Positions 37,686 through 46,429 are shown, counted from the stretch's first letter. The stretch is 64,000 nt of DNA from Flagellimonas maritima (GCF_003269425.1 NZ_CP030104.1:620001-684000), one strand, 5' to 3'. Notes: generated by a model from the sequence alone, not told the origin. Program-made: numbers and translations.

Positions 37686-38266
37686 TAGTAATTGGTTTCC
37701 CTGTTATTAATTTTATCCTGCATTTCACGAAAAGCAATAATTTCTCGATACCGTCTTGTCTTGGCTTCAATTTCCGCTACCATCTCCTTGGATTGCAATT
37801 CCATACCTTTTAACACTCCAGCACGTTCGGCATCAGTCATTTTTAAGTTATCACTTGAAAGTATCTGGTCTATATAGTCCAATCCTTCCAAAGAGTTTTC
37901 AATAATGGCATTGAAGGATTCTGAAACTCTATCAACTTCATCTGCTTTGATATAAGGCGAATTGAGAATTTCCCGTAAATCGTCCTGGACAATATCAAAT
38001 AGTTTTTGGTTGTTCCTCGCCATCTCGCGAACTGCCTTTAACTGCTTAATGACGTTATTGACCTTTTCAATATTCTCTTTTTGTTGCTTTAAAAACTGCA
38101 CGGTCTTTAATAACTCAGAAGTTTGTTTTGCAGATTCGATCAGGGATTTTGTAAAACTGATAAAGTTGGTATTGTCATATACCGGCATTCCTTGGCAGGC
38201 AACGCCTGCTGGCATTAGAAGGGCAAAGGTTAGGGCTATCCCTAAGAGTTTGAATTTGTGTTTCAT
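37685..38266 (-). CDS. traI: Conjugative transposon protein TraI (DUF4141)
   Basis: A 193-residue exported protein with a signal peptide (LLMPAGVACQG end) and a long alpha-helical coiled-coil body (LLKTVQFLKQQKENIEKVNN). This is the VirB5/TrbJ-like TraI of Bacteroidetes elements, not a relaxase despite the name. It overlaps TraG's stop by 4 bases. Confidence 0.8.
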   Translation of the reverse strand: MKHKFKLLGIALTFALLMPAGVACQGMPVYDNTNFISFTKSLIESAKQTSELLKTVQFLKQQKENIEKVNNVIKQLKAVREMARNNQKLFDIVQDDLREILNSPYIKADEVDRVSESFNAIIENSLEGLDYIDQILSSDNLKMTDAERAGVLKGMELQSKEMVAEIEAKTRRYREIIAFREMQDKINNRETNY

Positions 38267-40686
38267 GATTCTCGTTTTTTAGATTTATAATTGTTAATGA
38301 ATGTGTTTATGGCTTCTTTCATGTCATTTGTTTTTTCATAAATCCGCATTATGCGGTCACTTTCTTTGCCGTCTGTGAGGTATGCTGCAAAGACTTCTTT
38401 GGGTACTTCGAGACGAAAGATGTTGCTCTCCTTTCCAATCTTGATGAACATTTCGGTGTATATTCTATCGCCTGTGAGGTTGTTGCGAATGGACTTTAAC
38501 TGGTTTAAATCATGACTGGAAAGATTCAATCGCTTTTGAAGTTCATCGTAACCTTTTTCATTCCGCAAACTGTAGATGACCTGTGTGTTCTCCAGAATAC
38601 TCGCCGATGTGGAATTGTTGGGCAATTGATTGATGGATTGTAAAATGATACCAATAGCACCATTCTGTTTTCGGATAGCCTGATAGTAGAATTCTACACT
38701 CTCCAATACATTATCAAATTTGAGCTGTTTGGCAAACTCATCAAAAAGAATAATTCCTCTTTCGGAACGATTACGCCAAATTGTGCGTTGGATGGCTGAT
38801 TTGATGAGTTTCAGCATTACGGAAAGAATTTCCTTGTTGTCTTTCACTTCATCCAGTTCAAAAACAATCATTTGCTTATCCTCGATTTTATAGGTCTGGT
38901 CTTCGCTCACATTGAAGAGGAAACTGTACAATCCATCATCCACATATTCTGAAAGGATATGCAGGAAATTGTAAACGCTAAAATGCTCCTCTCGTATTTT
39001 AAGTTCTTCAATAAGGGAATCTTTTTTGTCATCTATAAATTGATACAAAGAAGCCAGTGAGTGATTTAATCGGACATGCTTATAATAATGTAGTAGTACT
39101 TTTTTAATGGCGACTTCCTTGGCCTTTGATACTTGGTTACCCTCTGCCAAAAGCTCTAACAAGAAAATGGCCAGGTCTTCCAACCGTTCAAGGGTTAAAT
39201 CCGCTTCATTGGAAATATAAAAGGGATTGATACCCAGGTTCTTTCCCTGCTTATAGCGTAAGATGATATGGTCGTTCGGATACAGCTTAGCGAATTTGGA
39301 ATACGAACCTCCCAAATCAATAATCACCAATCGGACTTGTTTCTCAAAATACTGCCGAAGTATGTTGTTTGCTAAAAAGGATTTGCCTTCTCCTGTTGGG
39401 GCGAAAATGGCAAAGTTTCGAGCCTTTATACGTTTCTTGCGTTCGTCCCAAACATCCTTTAAAACAGGAATATTGTATTGTCTATCATTAAAGATGATAC
39501 CCTGTTCATCCGATTTATAGTTGCTGTTATTGATATATAGACACAAGGCATGTTTTAAATCGGTTACGTATAAGTCCTCGTTGGAAAAATTGGAGCTGAA
39601 ACAACAATAGGAGTTAAGGAAGTAATGCTTCCGTTCTTCCCCTTTTGGATAATACGGTACGATGTCGAGCTCCTTAAATTCCGTTTTGATTTTTGATGCT
39701 ATTGTATTTAGCCGTCCGGCTTCCGGACACCAGAAAATAATGTTGAGATGCCCGCGTATAATTCTTGAACTGTCATCTTCATTAATTTTAGCAACAATGG
39801 CCTCAATCTTTTTTTGAATGAATTTGTTCTGTGTTCCGAAGTTGGAACTCTTGTTAAGCTCTTCAATTTTCTTGTCCAGTAGTTTTCTCCATTTGTGTTT
39901 GTCATCCAGATAAATAATTTGATTGATAGTATGGTTCTCGTTCAGGTTCAATCCTAATCCATCAATAAAGCCTTGATGGAAGACAAAATCATCTGAAGTG
40001 AATTTGTCATTGGTCTTACTGCTTTGTACCACATCCCCAAAACAGAGTTCGCTATTTACTGCCAGTACATCAAAATGGTTCTCACCAATTTCAATTGCTG
40101 ATTTCTTTAATTGAATATCGGTATCAAAACCTTCATTAAACCCATTGAAGTATGCATCGCATACATTTAGTATTTGATTCTCGTTTAATGGCTTCAGGGA
40201 CACTTTACGACTGTTATTGATAAAGGAAACTGCATCATTTACCGAAGCAATAAACTCCTGGACATTATGGTCCAGTTGCTTATGAATACCTTTTTCCACT
40301 CTGCGGAACGGATTGGTAAACTTGGAAGCGTTCAAAGCCTTATCCAATGGTAGCGTCAAGTACAAATAAGATTGATGCGTTAGGCACTCCCGCCCTTTAA
40401 AATGTCGATAGGTAGTCTTTTCCAGAAAGCTTTCATTTGGAATATACTTAGCATCAAAAGCGGTTTTCCTATAAATATCCTGTTTGTGGATGACAGTACC
40501 TGTTGGTAGGGATTTGAATGCTTGAAACCAAGAGCCGTGTATGTCTTCAAAATCGGTTGAGGATAGGGAATAGATTTCTGGCAGGTCTACTTCATAACAC
40601 AATACTACATTACCATTACTGGCGAAAACAATGTGTTGTTCTATGCTCAAAATGGGATGGTATGCCGATAGATTAATCTTTTTCAT
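38263..40686 (-). CDS. traG: Conjugation ATPase TraG (VirB4 type)
   Basis: An 807-residue ATPase that powers pilus/channel assembly. The Walker A motif is APTGEGKS (429-436) and Walker B is RGIILFDEFAK. The N-terminal 400 residues are the VirB4 N-domain. Note that in this nomenclature TraG is VirB4, not the coupling protein VirD4, which is absent here. Overlaps traF by 14 bases. Confidence 0.93.
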   Translation of the reverse strand: MKKINLSAYHPILSIEQHIVFASNGNVVLCYEVDLPEIYSLSSTDFEDIHGSWFQAFKSLPTGTVIHKQDIYRKTAFDAKYIPNESFLEKTTYRHFKGRECLTHQSYLYLTLPLDKALNASKFTNPFRRVEKGIHKQLDHNVQEFIASVNDAVSFINNSRKVSLKPLNENQILNVCDAYFNGFNEGFDTDIQLKKSAIEIGENHFDVLAVNSELCFGDVVQSSKTNDKFTSDDFVFHQGFIDGLGLNLNENHTINQIIYLDDKHKWRKLLDKKIEELNKSSNFGTQNKFIQKKIEAIVAKINEDDSSRIIRGHLNIIFWCPEAGRLNTIASKIKTEFKELDIVPYYPKGEERKHYFLNSYCCFSSNFSNEDLYVTDLKHALCLYINNSNYKSDEQGIIFNDRQYNIPVLKDVWDERKKRIKARNFAIFAPTGEGKSFLANNILRQYFEKQVRLVIIDLGGSYSKFAKLYPNDHIILRYKQGKNLGINPFYISNEADLTLERLEDLAIFLLELLAEGNQVSKAKEVAIKKVLLHYYKHVRLNHSLASLYQFIDDKKDSLIEELKIREEHFSVYNFLHILSEYVDDGLYSFLFNVSEDQTYKIEDKQMIVFELDEVKDNKEILSVMLKLIKSAIQRTIWRNRSERGIILFDEFAKQLKFDNVLESVEFYYQAIRKQNGAIGIILQSINQLPNNSTSASILENTQVIYSLRNEKGYDELQKRLNLSSHDLNQLKSIRNNLTGDRIYTEMFIKIGKESNIFRLEVPKEVFAAYLTDGKESDRIMRIYEKTNDMKEAINTFINNYKSKKRES

Positions 40687-40957
40687 ACTGGAGTTGACTT
40701 TCTCGTTTGTTACTGATAGTGGTTGGGAATACTTTTTTGAAATGCAAAAGGGCAGGGTGTTTGGTCAGTTGTGTCAATATCACATATAGACCTCCGTTAA
40801 AAAGGAATACCGATATGATGACCAATAAGCTGAAGGAAAAGATGATGAACAGTAATGACCCGATAACTGATGTCATCATCAAAGCGAATAATGAAATAGG
40901 CAATCCCATAATCACTGCTCGCTTTCGGATATCTTTATAGATTTCATAGCGTTTCAT
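40673..40957 (-). CDS. traF: Conjugative transposon protein TraF (DUF4133)
   Basis: A 94-residue protein with two close membrane segments (GLPISLFALMMTSVIGSLLF and SLLVIISVFLFNGGLYVIL). It is the VirB3-like TraF. One base from traE. Confidence 0.87.
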   Translation of the reverse strand: MKRYEIYKDIRKRAVIMGLPISLFALMMTSVIGSLLFIIFSFSLLVIISVFLFNGGLYVILTQLTKHPALLHFKKVFPTTISNKRESQLQYEKD

Positions 40958-40958
40958 A

Positions 40959-41246
40959 CTACACTACGATACCTATGAGGTAGGTAAATATGCCCACGAC
41001 TGCACCTGCAATAAGTACGAATACCAAAACACGGGTAATCCCTTTTTTGAGGTCTGCATTCTCACCAAAAAAGTGTCCTGCATTGAACAGGAAACCTATT
41101 AGGAAGATGACTCCCAGAATAACGGGAAAGATGGCTCTTATGGTATCGGAAACATCGTTAACGGAATCTTCGATACCTCCAATCTGTGCAAATATGGTAT
41201 TGGAAATAAGCAATAAAAAAGCAGTCAGGAATAGTGATTTTTTCAT
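40959..41246 (-). CDS. traE: Conjugative transposon protein TraE (DUF4134)
   Basis: A 95-residue protein with a signal peptide (LLLISNTIFAQIGG) and two further hydrophobic segments (IFPVILGVIFLIGFLF and VFVLIAGAVVGIFTYLI). It is the VirB2-like TraE. It is first in the tra operon, behind a gap holding two inverted repeats. Confidence 0.88.
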   Translation of the reverse strand: MKKSLFLTAFLLLISNTIFAQIGGIEDSVNDVSDTIRAIFPVILGVIFLIGFLFNAGHFFGENADLKKGITRVLVFVLIAGAVVGIFTYLIGIVV

Positions 41247-41307
41247 ATCGAAATTGATTTAAAATTTGTTGGATTTCGCTGTTTGAAAAATACACTATAT
41301 TGAATAT

Positions 41308-41332
41308 CAAAATACTGATAATCAGTATTTTG
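41308..41332. promoter_or_regulatory. Inverted repeat between traE and the amidase
   Basis: CAAAATACTGA-TAA-TCAGTATTTTG, a perfect 11-base inverted repeat in the divergent gap between the tra operon and the amidase gene. A good candidate operator for control of conjugation. Confidence 0.6.
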
Positions 41333-41368
41333 TGAATAAAATATTATTTATAACAGATTGATTTTTAA

Positions 41369-41386
41369 TGATGTGAATTGACATCA
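41369..41386. promoter_or_regulatory. Second palindrome in the tra/amidase gap
   Basis: TGATGT-GAATTG-ACATCA, symmetric and lying inside a wider TTTTTAAT...ATTAAAAA pairing. It is 26 bases from the amidase ATG. Confidence 0.5.
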
Positions 41387-41411
41387 AATCATATTAAAAA
41401 TTGAAACGCCT

Positions 41412-42074
41412 ATGTTGATAACTCTAAAACTTTTGAATCGCGTGACCCTCAAAAACGTCAGTTTTGCGATTTTGCTGCTGAAAATCTGTTTTGTTCTCGG
41501 TCAGAAAAAAGTAGTTGTTATAGACCCCGGACATGGCGGAAAAGATTCCAGTGCAATAAGTGTAAATAAAGTCTTGGAAAAAGATGTGGTTTTGAATGTT
41601 GCCGTGGAAATTTTAAGTCTTAATAAATCACTTTTTAAAAATGAACTGGATATTTACTTGACTAGATATACCGATACACTGATTTCATTATCCGATAGAA
41701 GTCGTTTGGCTAGAAGTTTAAAAGCCGATTTATTTGTATCGTTGCATTGTAATCATGCTAAAAATTCAAATGCTAAAGGTATTGAAGTTTATATGCACAA
41801 TTCTAATTCCAGGTTTGTCAAAGAGTCTATTATTCTTGGTGTTTCTATTCTGAATGAAAGTACTGGAAATTTAGGTTTTAAAAAGCGAGGTTTAAAGACT
41901 GCCAACTTTCAAGTGTTACGCGAAACCATCAAATTTTGTCCATCAATACTTGTAGAAATGGGGTTTATGACCAACCGTAATGAAGTTGATTATTTTTTGA
42001 AACCTAAGAATATTAAGGCTATGGCTTTGTCTGTTTTGATGGGTATTATGAATTATTTAAATTATGGATTATGA
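41412..42074 (+). CDS. N-acetylmuramoyl-L-alanine amidase
   Basis: A 220-residue peptidoglycan hydrolase (Amidase_3). VVVIDPGHGGKDSSAIS holds the first metal His, EKDVVLNVAVEI the Glu, FVSLHCNHAKNS the second His; ILVEMGFMTNRNE is the C-terminal catalytic Glu motif. A signal-like hydrophobic N-terminus precedes them. Next to the tra operon it probably opens the cell wall for the conjugation channel. Its TGA overlaps the ATG of a truncated small ORF. Confidence 0.93.
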   Translation: MLITLKLLNRVTLKNVSFAILLLKICFVLGQKKVVVIDPGHGGKDSSAISVNKVLEKDVVLNVAVEILSLNKSLFKNELDIYLTRYTDTLISLSDRSRLARSLKADLFVSLHCNHAKNSNAKGIEVYMHNSNSRFVKESIILGVSILNESTGNLGFKKRGLKTANFQVLRETIKFCPSILVEMGFMTNRNEVDYFLKPKNIKAMALSVLMGIMNYLNYGL

Positions 42075-42148
42075 AAGAATTGCGCAATAAAATCCTTGAA
42101 AACCTAAAAGGTATCACGCATCAAATCTATATAGAGGTTAAGCTATAG
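42071..42148 (+). CDS. Short ORF overlapping the amidase (probably truncated gene)
   Basis: A 25-codon frame starting with an ATGA overlap with the amidase stop (MKELRNKILENLKGITHQ). The overlap suggests it was translated in the same operon. It ends just before the palindrome that opens the cargo module, so it may be the front end of an element gene cut off by cargo insertion. Confidence 0.45.
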   Translation: MKELRNKILENLKGITHQIYIEVKL

Positions 42149-42210
42149 TTGAAATAATTTCACCTTTATTTGAACCCGTAAGGCAGATACTAAAAATTTG
42201 TTGCAAATAG

Positions 42211-42248
42211 TAAACTCTTTACAAAAGGTGCAATTTGTAAAGAGTTTA
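42211..42248. repeat. Left cargo-boundary palindrome (core ACTCTTTACAAA)
   Basis: TAAACTCTTTACAAA is followed by an 8-base loop and the perfect 15-base reverse complement. A palindrome with the same core, ACTCTTTACAAAA, lies at 55944-55975 at the other side of the cargo. Confidence 0.75.
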
Positions 42249-42466
42249 GATATTCTTAATAAGTTATTGTGATGTCCAACTTCGAAAATAAAAACTATAA
42301 AGTCTTCAAAGAAAAAGTTGAGACTGAGAAATTATGCTTTCTTCTTCATTATCAGAGATTCTCAATTTGAGTCCAAGTTTGACCGCTTACAATGGAGTAA
42401 GCTCATAAAGAAATTGAAGGGTTTCTCTTTTGCACAATTAATAATTTTGTCTGTATTTAAAATTAA

Positions 42467-42613
42467 TTACCAAGAATGAATCTTCATCTTGTTAATATCG
42501 ACAAGATAAATGATGTTTTTTCTTTTCGGATCATCCTTATGGATATATTGATTTTGGTTGTGAGGATCGAGGATATTGGCCCCACTAGCAGTTCTTCTTG
42601 AGCAAATTAATTT
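42467..42613 (-). pseudogene. C-terminal gene remnant
   Basis: A minus-strand frame of 48 codons between stops with no start codon. The residues read like real protein (RRTASGANILDP, then NQYIHKDDPKRKNIIYLVDI) and end at a TAA. On the plus strand the same bases give only an unremarkable short frame. It is probably the tail of a lost gene. I do not recognise the family. Confidence 0.5.
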
Positions 42614-42766
42614 TTAGCAGAATGTACTGTGGATTATTGCTACATAATTTTATCAGCTTTACATAAACCAGTCACATCTAACGTATGAAGTAAGATACTT
42701 ACAAACAAAGATTTTTTTTATTACATAACATTTTTATCTTTAGGCTATTAACCTAACCATTTTAAT

Positions 42767-43204
42767 ATGAAGAAGCCAATTATTTTTTGTTTGATAATCT
42801 TTTTAGCAAGCTGTAAAGCTTATGATGTTAAACAAACTGAACCTATCACCCTTAAAAAGGGGATAGAAGATATTATTGAAGCATTAAATCATGCAGGAGA
42901 CCTTGAAACAACAAAATATAATGGCCTTGTACCTTCAGAATTTACAGTTGAACTTAATCTTACAACTTCAGAAAAAGGTACACAAAATGCATCTTTAGAA
43001 ATTGCACCTGCTTCCGTTATTCCTAAAATTGGGGCTGGCTGGTCGGCTGAAGTTAACAATTCATCTGGTAACAAATTGACTATAAAATTTCGCAGCATAT
43101 TGTTTGCAAAAAAAGATGAATTTATGTCATCTAGATCACCTGATTCCATTGTTCAATTTTACCGACTTCTCAAGGATTTAAATTGGAATGCTACTGTAAA
43201 TTGA
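42767..43204 (+). CDS. Small lipoprotein, possibly trypco2-like
   Basis: A 145-residue protein with a lipoprotein signal (IIFCLIIFLASCKAYD, lipobox Cys16). The mature part starts ITLKKGIEDIIEALNHAG and has a two-strand pattern, FTVELNLTTSEKGTQNASLE, that ends in LTIKFRSILF. That pattern recalls the trypsin-co-occurring (trypco2) domain, but the match is by eye and weak. It sits 35 bases before the membrane amidohydrolase on the same strand, so they may be an operon. Confidence 0.6.
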   Translation: MKKPIIFCLIIFLASCKAYDVKQTEPITLKKGIEDIIEALNHAGDLETTKYNGLVPSEFTVELNLTTSEKGTQNASLEIAPASVIPKIGAGWSAEVNNSSGNKLTIKFRSILFAKKDEFMSSRSPDSIVQFYRLLKDLNWNATVN

Positions 43205-43239
43205 AAATTGCTCGCGCATTAAAATTCCAAAACACCTAA

Positions 43240-44979
43240 ATGGCCAAAAAATCAAAAGAGTCGCTAGGATTTATTAACAGCCATACCCATGTCTTTACCA
43301 AAGACCATGTGCCCGAGCATTTGGCACGTCAATTTGTACCAGGACCAATTTATAAGTGGTTAAAGACTTCGAAAGTAATAAGCAAATTAAAAAAGTACTA
43401 CGAACCAACTGAGGATCATTACTCCTATACCCAAAGAAATAAACGATGGGATGCATATCAGAGTAAGATTAAAATTAAGCGAAACCCAATTTTAAGATAT
43501 AGTGTCTTATTTATTAAAATTTTGTCTTGGTTACTATTTGTTTATTACTTTTTTCAATTGGTTAAACCACTACTTTTCAAATCAATTGTCGGTAAAATTA
43601 TATATGGAATTATATTGTTTCCACTGGATTACATTTTACCCTTGATTGAAAGTTCATGGAACATATTCGTATTACTTTTTTTAATAGCTATTGCTTTCAA
43701 ATTTGTACGTAAGGGAATTTGGAAATTACTAAAAAGTAGATTCATAAAAATCATTGGTAGTGATAGGCTTGAATACCTACTTCGATTTGAAAATCTCTTA
43801 CGATATTCTGGATATGCTTCGCAAGGGGAGATTTTTAAAAAACTGAAACAACAATATCCTCCAAACACCCAATTTGTGGTTCTACCTATGGATATGGAAT
43901 TTATGGAAGCTGATAAAGTTCCAGAACCCTATATAAAACAAATGGATGATTTAATGATTTTAAAAAGTAATAATAAGGATGTTATTTTTCCTTTTGTTTT
44001 TGTTGACCCTAGACGAATTGAGAATCAAACTGATGAAGACCCATTCTTTAAGTATGATGCAACCAATCCTACTGAAATTAAACTAGAAAAATGCCATCTA
44101 AAAACATATCTAGATGGAGGAGCGTGCGGTATAAAAATTTATCCCGCTTTGGGTTATTATCCATTTGACAAAAATCTATTACCCTTGTGGCTATATTGTG
44201 CACAGAATGAAATACCAATAACTACCCACTGTTCCGTAGGCCCCATTTTTTATCGTGGAGAAAAAAAAGTGGAATGGGATAGACATCCCATTTTCGAAGA
44301 AGTAATCCAAAATGAAAAAGATAACCAACCCAAGAAAATCGAAAAATTACGATTGCAACAGATTAAGAACAAAGATTTTCAGGCAAATTTTACCCATCCA
44401 CTGAACTATACCTGTTTATTATTGCCGAAATATTTGAAAGGCCTTCTAGAACTGAAAGAATACAAACATCTTCAGTTTCTATTCGGCTATTCAAAAAACA
44501 AACTGGAACGTAATTTAAGCACGCTAAAAATAAATTTGGCTCACTATGGAGGTTCGGAAAATTGGGATGTCTTTTTGTCGAAAGACCGCGAACAAGAAGC
44601 AAATGAAATCTTAAACAAACCAAATACCGGATTGAATCTCGCAAGTGATCTTTTGAATTTGGCAAATCTTTACAGGCATTGGCATTATACGGATTGGTTT
44701 AGTTTAATCAGTTCAATGATGATTGAATTTGAAAATGTATATACTGATATAAGTTATACTACCCACGAAAACAAGTATTTAAATCTTCTCGCGGAAATAT
44801 TGGACCACCCTAAAGTTGAAAACAAAGTGTTATTTGGAACTGACTTTTATGTCGTTAGTAATCAAAAAACAGAAAAGCAGTACTGGATAGACATGAAAAA
44901 TATGATGGGTAGTAACAAATGGCATTCTTTATCCTACAAAAACCCAAAACGATTCTTATATCATAAAGTCTTTAAGTAA
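43240..44979 (+). CDS. Membrane-anchored amidohydrolase-family protein
   Basis: A 579-residue protein. The first metal motif is SHTHVF (HxH) at residues 14-19. About residues 85-165 then contain two to three membrane segments (FIKILSWLLFVYYFFQLVKP, then NIFVLLFLIAIAFKF). The amidohydrolase-2-like barrel resumes with CGIKIYPALGYYP, ITTHCSVGP, INLAHYGG and VLFGTDFYV, providing the later His and Asp. A membrane hairpin splitting the metal-binding barrel is unusual. No substrate can be assigned. Its 3' end overlaps the DUF2779 gene's end by 19 bases, tail to tail. Confidence 0.75.
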   Translation: MAKKSKESLGFINSHTHVFTKDHVPEHLARQFVPGPIYKWLKTSKVISKLKKYYEPTEDHYSYTQRNKRWDAYQSKIKIKRNPILRYSVLFIKILSWLLFVYYFFQLVKPLLFKSIVGKIIYGIILFPLDYILPLIESSWNIFVLLFLIAIAFKFVRKGIWKLLKSRFIKIIGSDRLEYLLRFENLLRYSGYASQGEIFKKLKQQYPPNTQFVVLPMDMEFMEADKVPEPYIKQMDDLMILKSNNKDVIFPFVFVDPRRIENQTDEDPFFKYDATNPTEIKLEKCHLKTYLDGGACGIKIYPALGYYPFDKNLLPLWLYCAQNEIPITTHCSVGPIFYRGEKKVEWDRHPIFEEVIQNEKDNQPKKIEKLRLQQIKNKDFQANFTHPLNYTCLLLPKYLKGLLELKEYKHLQFLFGYSKNKLERNLSTLKINLAHYGGSENWDVFLSKDREQEANEILNKPNTGLNLASDLLNLANLYRHWHYTDWFSLISSMMIEFENVYTDISYTTHENKYLNLLAEILDHPKVENKVLFGTDFYVVSNQKTEKQYWIDMKNMMGSNKWHSLSYKNPKRFLYHKVFK

Positions 44980-46427
44980 TTGAAAATTTTGACCATTGCC
45001 AATGTGTCAAGTTTACAGTATTCCAAAAGGTCTTGGCGTATTTGTTTTTTTTCTTCCTGGCCAATGGAGTCAAAAGCAATCTTTCCCCACGTATCCATAG
45101 CCATAGTACCATCTTGAACATTTAACTGGTTATAACTCAACTCGGGTACTAGAACGGGTAACACCTTTTTAATTGATGAAGACCCTTTAAAACGATAATC
45201 TACATAGTCTGAAATGAATACCTTTTCCAAATCAAACATATGGGTATTGATATAATTCAGATAAACTTCATGTTCTGGCAACCATTGAATCATTCTGTTA
45301 TTGGCCCCTATTTCATAGGAAGCATACCAGGATACAAATGTTCCTTCCATTCTAGTGAAAGCTTGCATTTGTTCCAACATTGATTTTGGAAATTCTAAAT
45401 TTTCGGCCAAATATTCAAAATGTGTTATAGAACCATCGGATTGCATAGTATGAATATTCACCTGAAAGGGCACTTGCTCAAAGGGTTTAAGGCCATCCAA
45501 TTTAGGTACAGCACTACCATAAGCCTCATAATCAAAGAAATGTAGGGGATAGCTTAAGTCGTCTAAAGTTTTTTGAATAGACTTCTTATCAATGATAGGT
45601 GCATTTTGAACAAAAGAATCATATTGCAGTTGTTGACCGGCAGATAACTCAAAGTCTTTCGGAATATCAATGAGACCAAAATTTCCCCTATCTACCAATT
45701 CATTAATTTTCTTTTCCGATAAACGTTTTAGTTCGTAAATGGAGGGTTGCGGCAAATCCTTATTAAAATATGTAAAGGTTTCGCAATGATTGGCCCTGGT
45801 TTTTCGCAAACATGAACAGTGATTTAAGTTGGGCATTTTATCCAAAAGCCCCACGGCCGTATGTATTTCATTAACAATACCTGAGTAAGCATTTTCTACC
45901 TTATCAGTCACATCTGTAACTGTCAGGAGGTCTTTGGCGGAGATTGCACCTTCCTTAATAAAATCTTCATATAAATGAATAATACTGCATTTAGAAACTG
46001 ATAACCCGTTTTGCTCCAATACGTACTTTTGAAAGCAAACATCATAAATGTGATTATGTGATGGCTTTTCACTAACCCTAACGGAAGATTTTACCTCATA
46101 TAGATGCCATGTTCTATCTTCCAATCTTTCCAGTACGTCAATTCTCGCAAAAACTTCCCTTTCGGTTACAAAAGCAGGTTGCATGAATAACTTACCCCCC
46201 TGCGCAATAACCTCCTTCGTTTCTCTTGGATCTGCAAAATTATCCAACACCATAGCGTTTGGGAACAATTCACCTACATAACTTTCTACCTCATACCCTT
46301 CTCTTATTAACTTTTGTAAAAAGATTGAAAATTCACCTTTAGGGTACTTTTCCGGCTCTTTTTTTGCCAACCAAAAACTTTCTGGGCACTGCAGGTAATG
46401 AATGAAGTCGGTTTTGGTGAGTTGCAT
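44961..46427 (-). CDS. Cas4-like nuclease fused to DUF2779 exonuclease-like domain
   Basis: A 488-residue protein, last in the defence operon. The N-terminal half has a PD-(D/E)xK core: Asp97 in RIDVLE, Glu111/Lys113 in YEVKSS, and Gln133. Cys14 (LQCPESFWL) and Cys204, Cys206, Cys215 (HCSCLRKTRANHC) match the four Fe-S ligands of Cas4/AddB nucleases. From about residue 290 is DUF2779: FFDYEAYG (Asp299/Glu301) and YCKLDTLAM (Asp474) look like a DEDD exonuclease. So it may cut and resect DNA. The biochemistry is inferred from motifs. Confidence 0.8.
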   Translation of the reverse strand: MQLTKTDFIHYLQCPESFWLAKKEPEKYPKGEFSIFLQKLIREGYEVESYVGELFPNAMVLDNFADPRETKEVIAQGGKLFMQPAFVTEREVFARIDVLERLEDRTWHLYEVKSSVRVSEKPSHNHIYDVCFQKYVLEQNGLSVSKCSIIHLYEDFIKEGAISAKDLLTVTDVTDKVENAYSGIVNEIHTAVGLLDKMPNLNHCSCLRKTRANHCETFTYFNKDLPQPSIYELKRLSEKKINELVDRGNFGLIDIPKDFELSAGQQLQYDSFVQNAPIIDKKSIQKTLDDLSYPLHFFDYEAYGSAVPKLDGLKPFEQVPFQVNIHTMQSDGSITHFEYLAENLEFPKSMLEQMQAFTRMEGTFVSWYASYEIGANNRMIQWLPEHEVYLNYINTHMFDLEKVFISDYVDYRFKGSSSIKKVLPVLVPELSYNQLNVQDGTMAMDTWGKIAFDSIGQEEKKQIRQDLLEYCKLDTLAMVKIFNYLKTL

Positions 46428-46429
46428 AT

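Larger units (their letters stand above)
42149..42766. other. Gap with palindrome and decayed coding remnants
   Basis: About 620 bases at the left edge of the cargo module. It carries the palindrome at 42211-42248, a plus-strand stretch open from 42273 to 42479 without an ATG, and a minus-strand coding remnant at 42467-42613. No intact gene is visible. Confidence 0.6.

Noticed and set aside
37685..38266. TraI as a relaxase
   Set aside because: In Bacteroidetes nomenclature this DUF4141 protein is VirB5/TrbJ-like; no relaxase motif is present.
42211..42248. The palindrome as an ordinary terminator of the amidase operon
   Set aside because: No T run follows it in the amidase direction, and its match at 55944 suggests another role; a terminator function is not fully excluded.
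42475..42601. A plus-strand ATG-started 41-codon frame
   Set aside because: The opposite strand reads more like real protein at the same place, so the plus-strand frame is probably a shadow.
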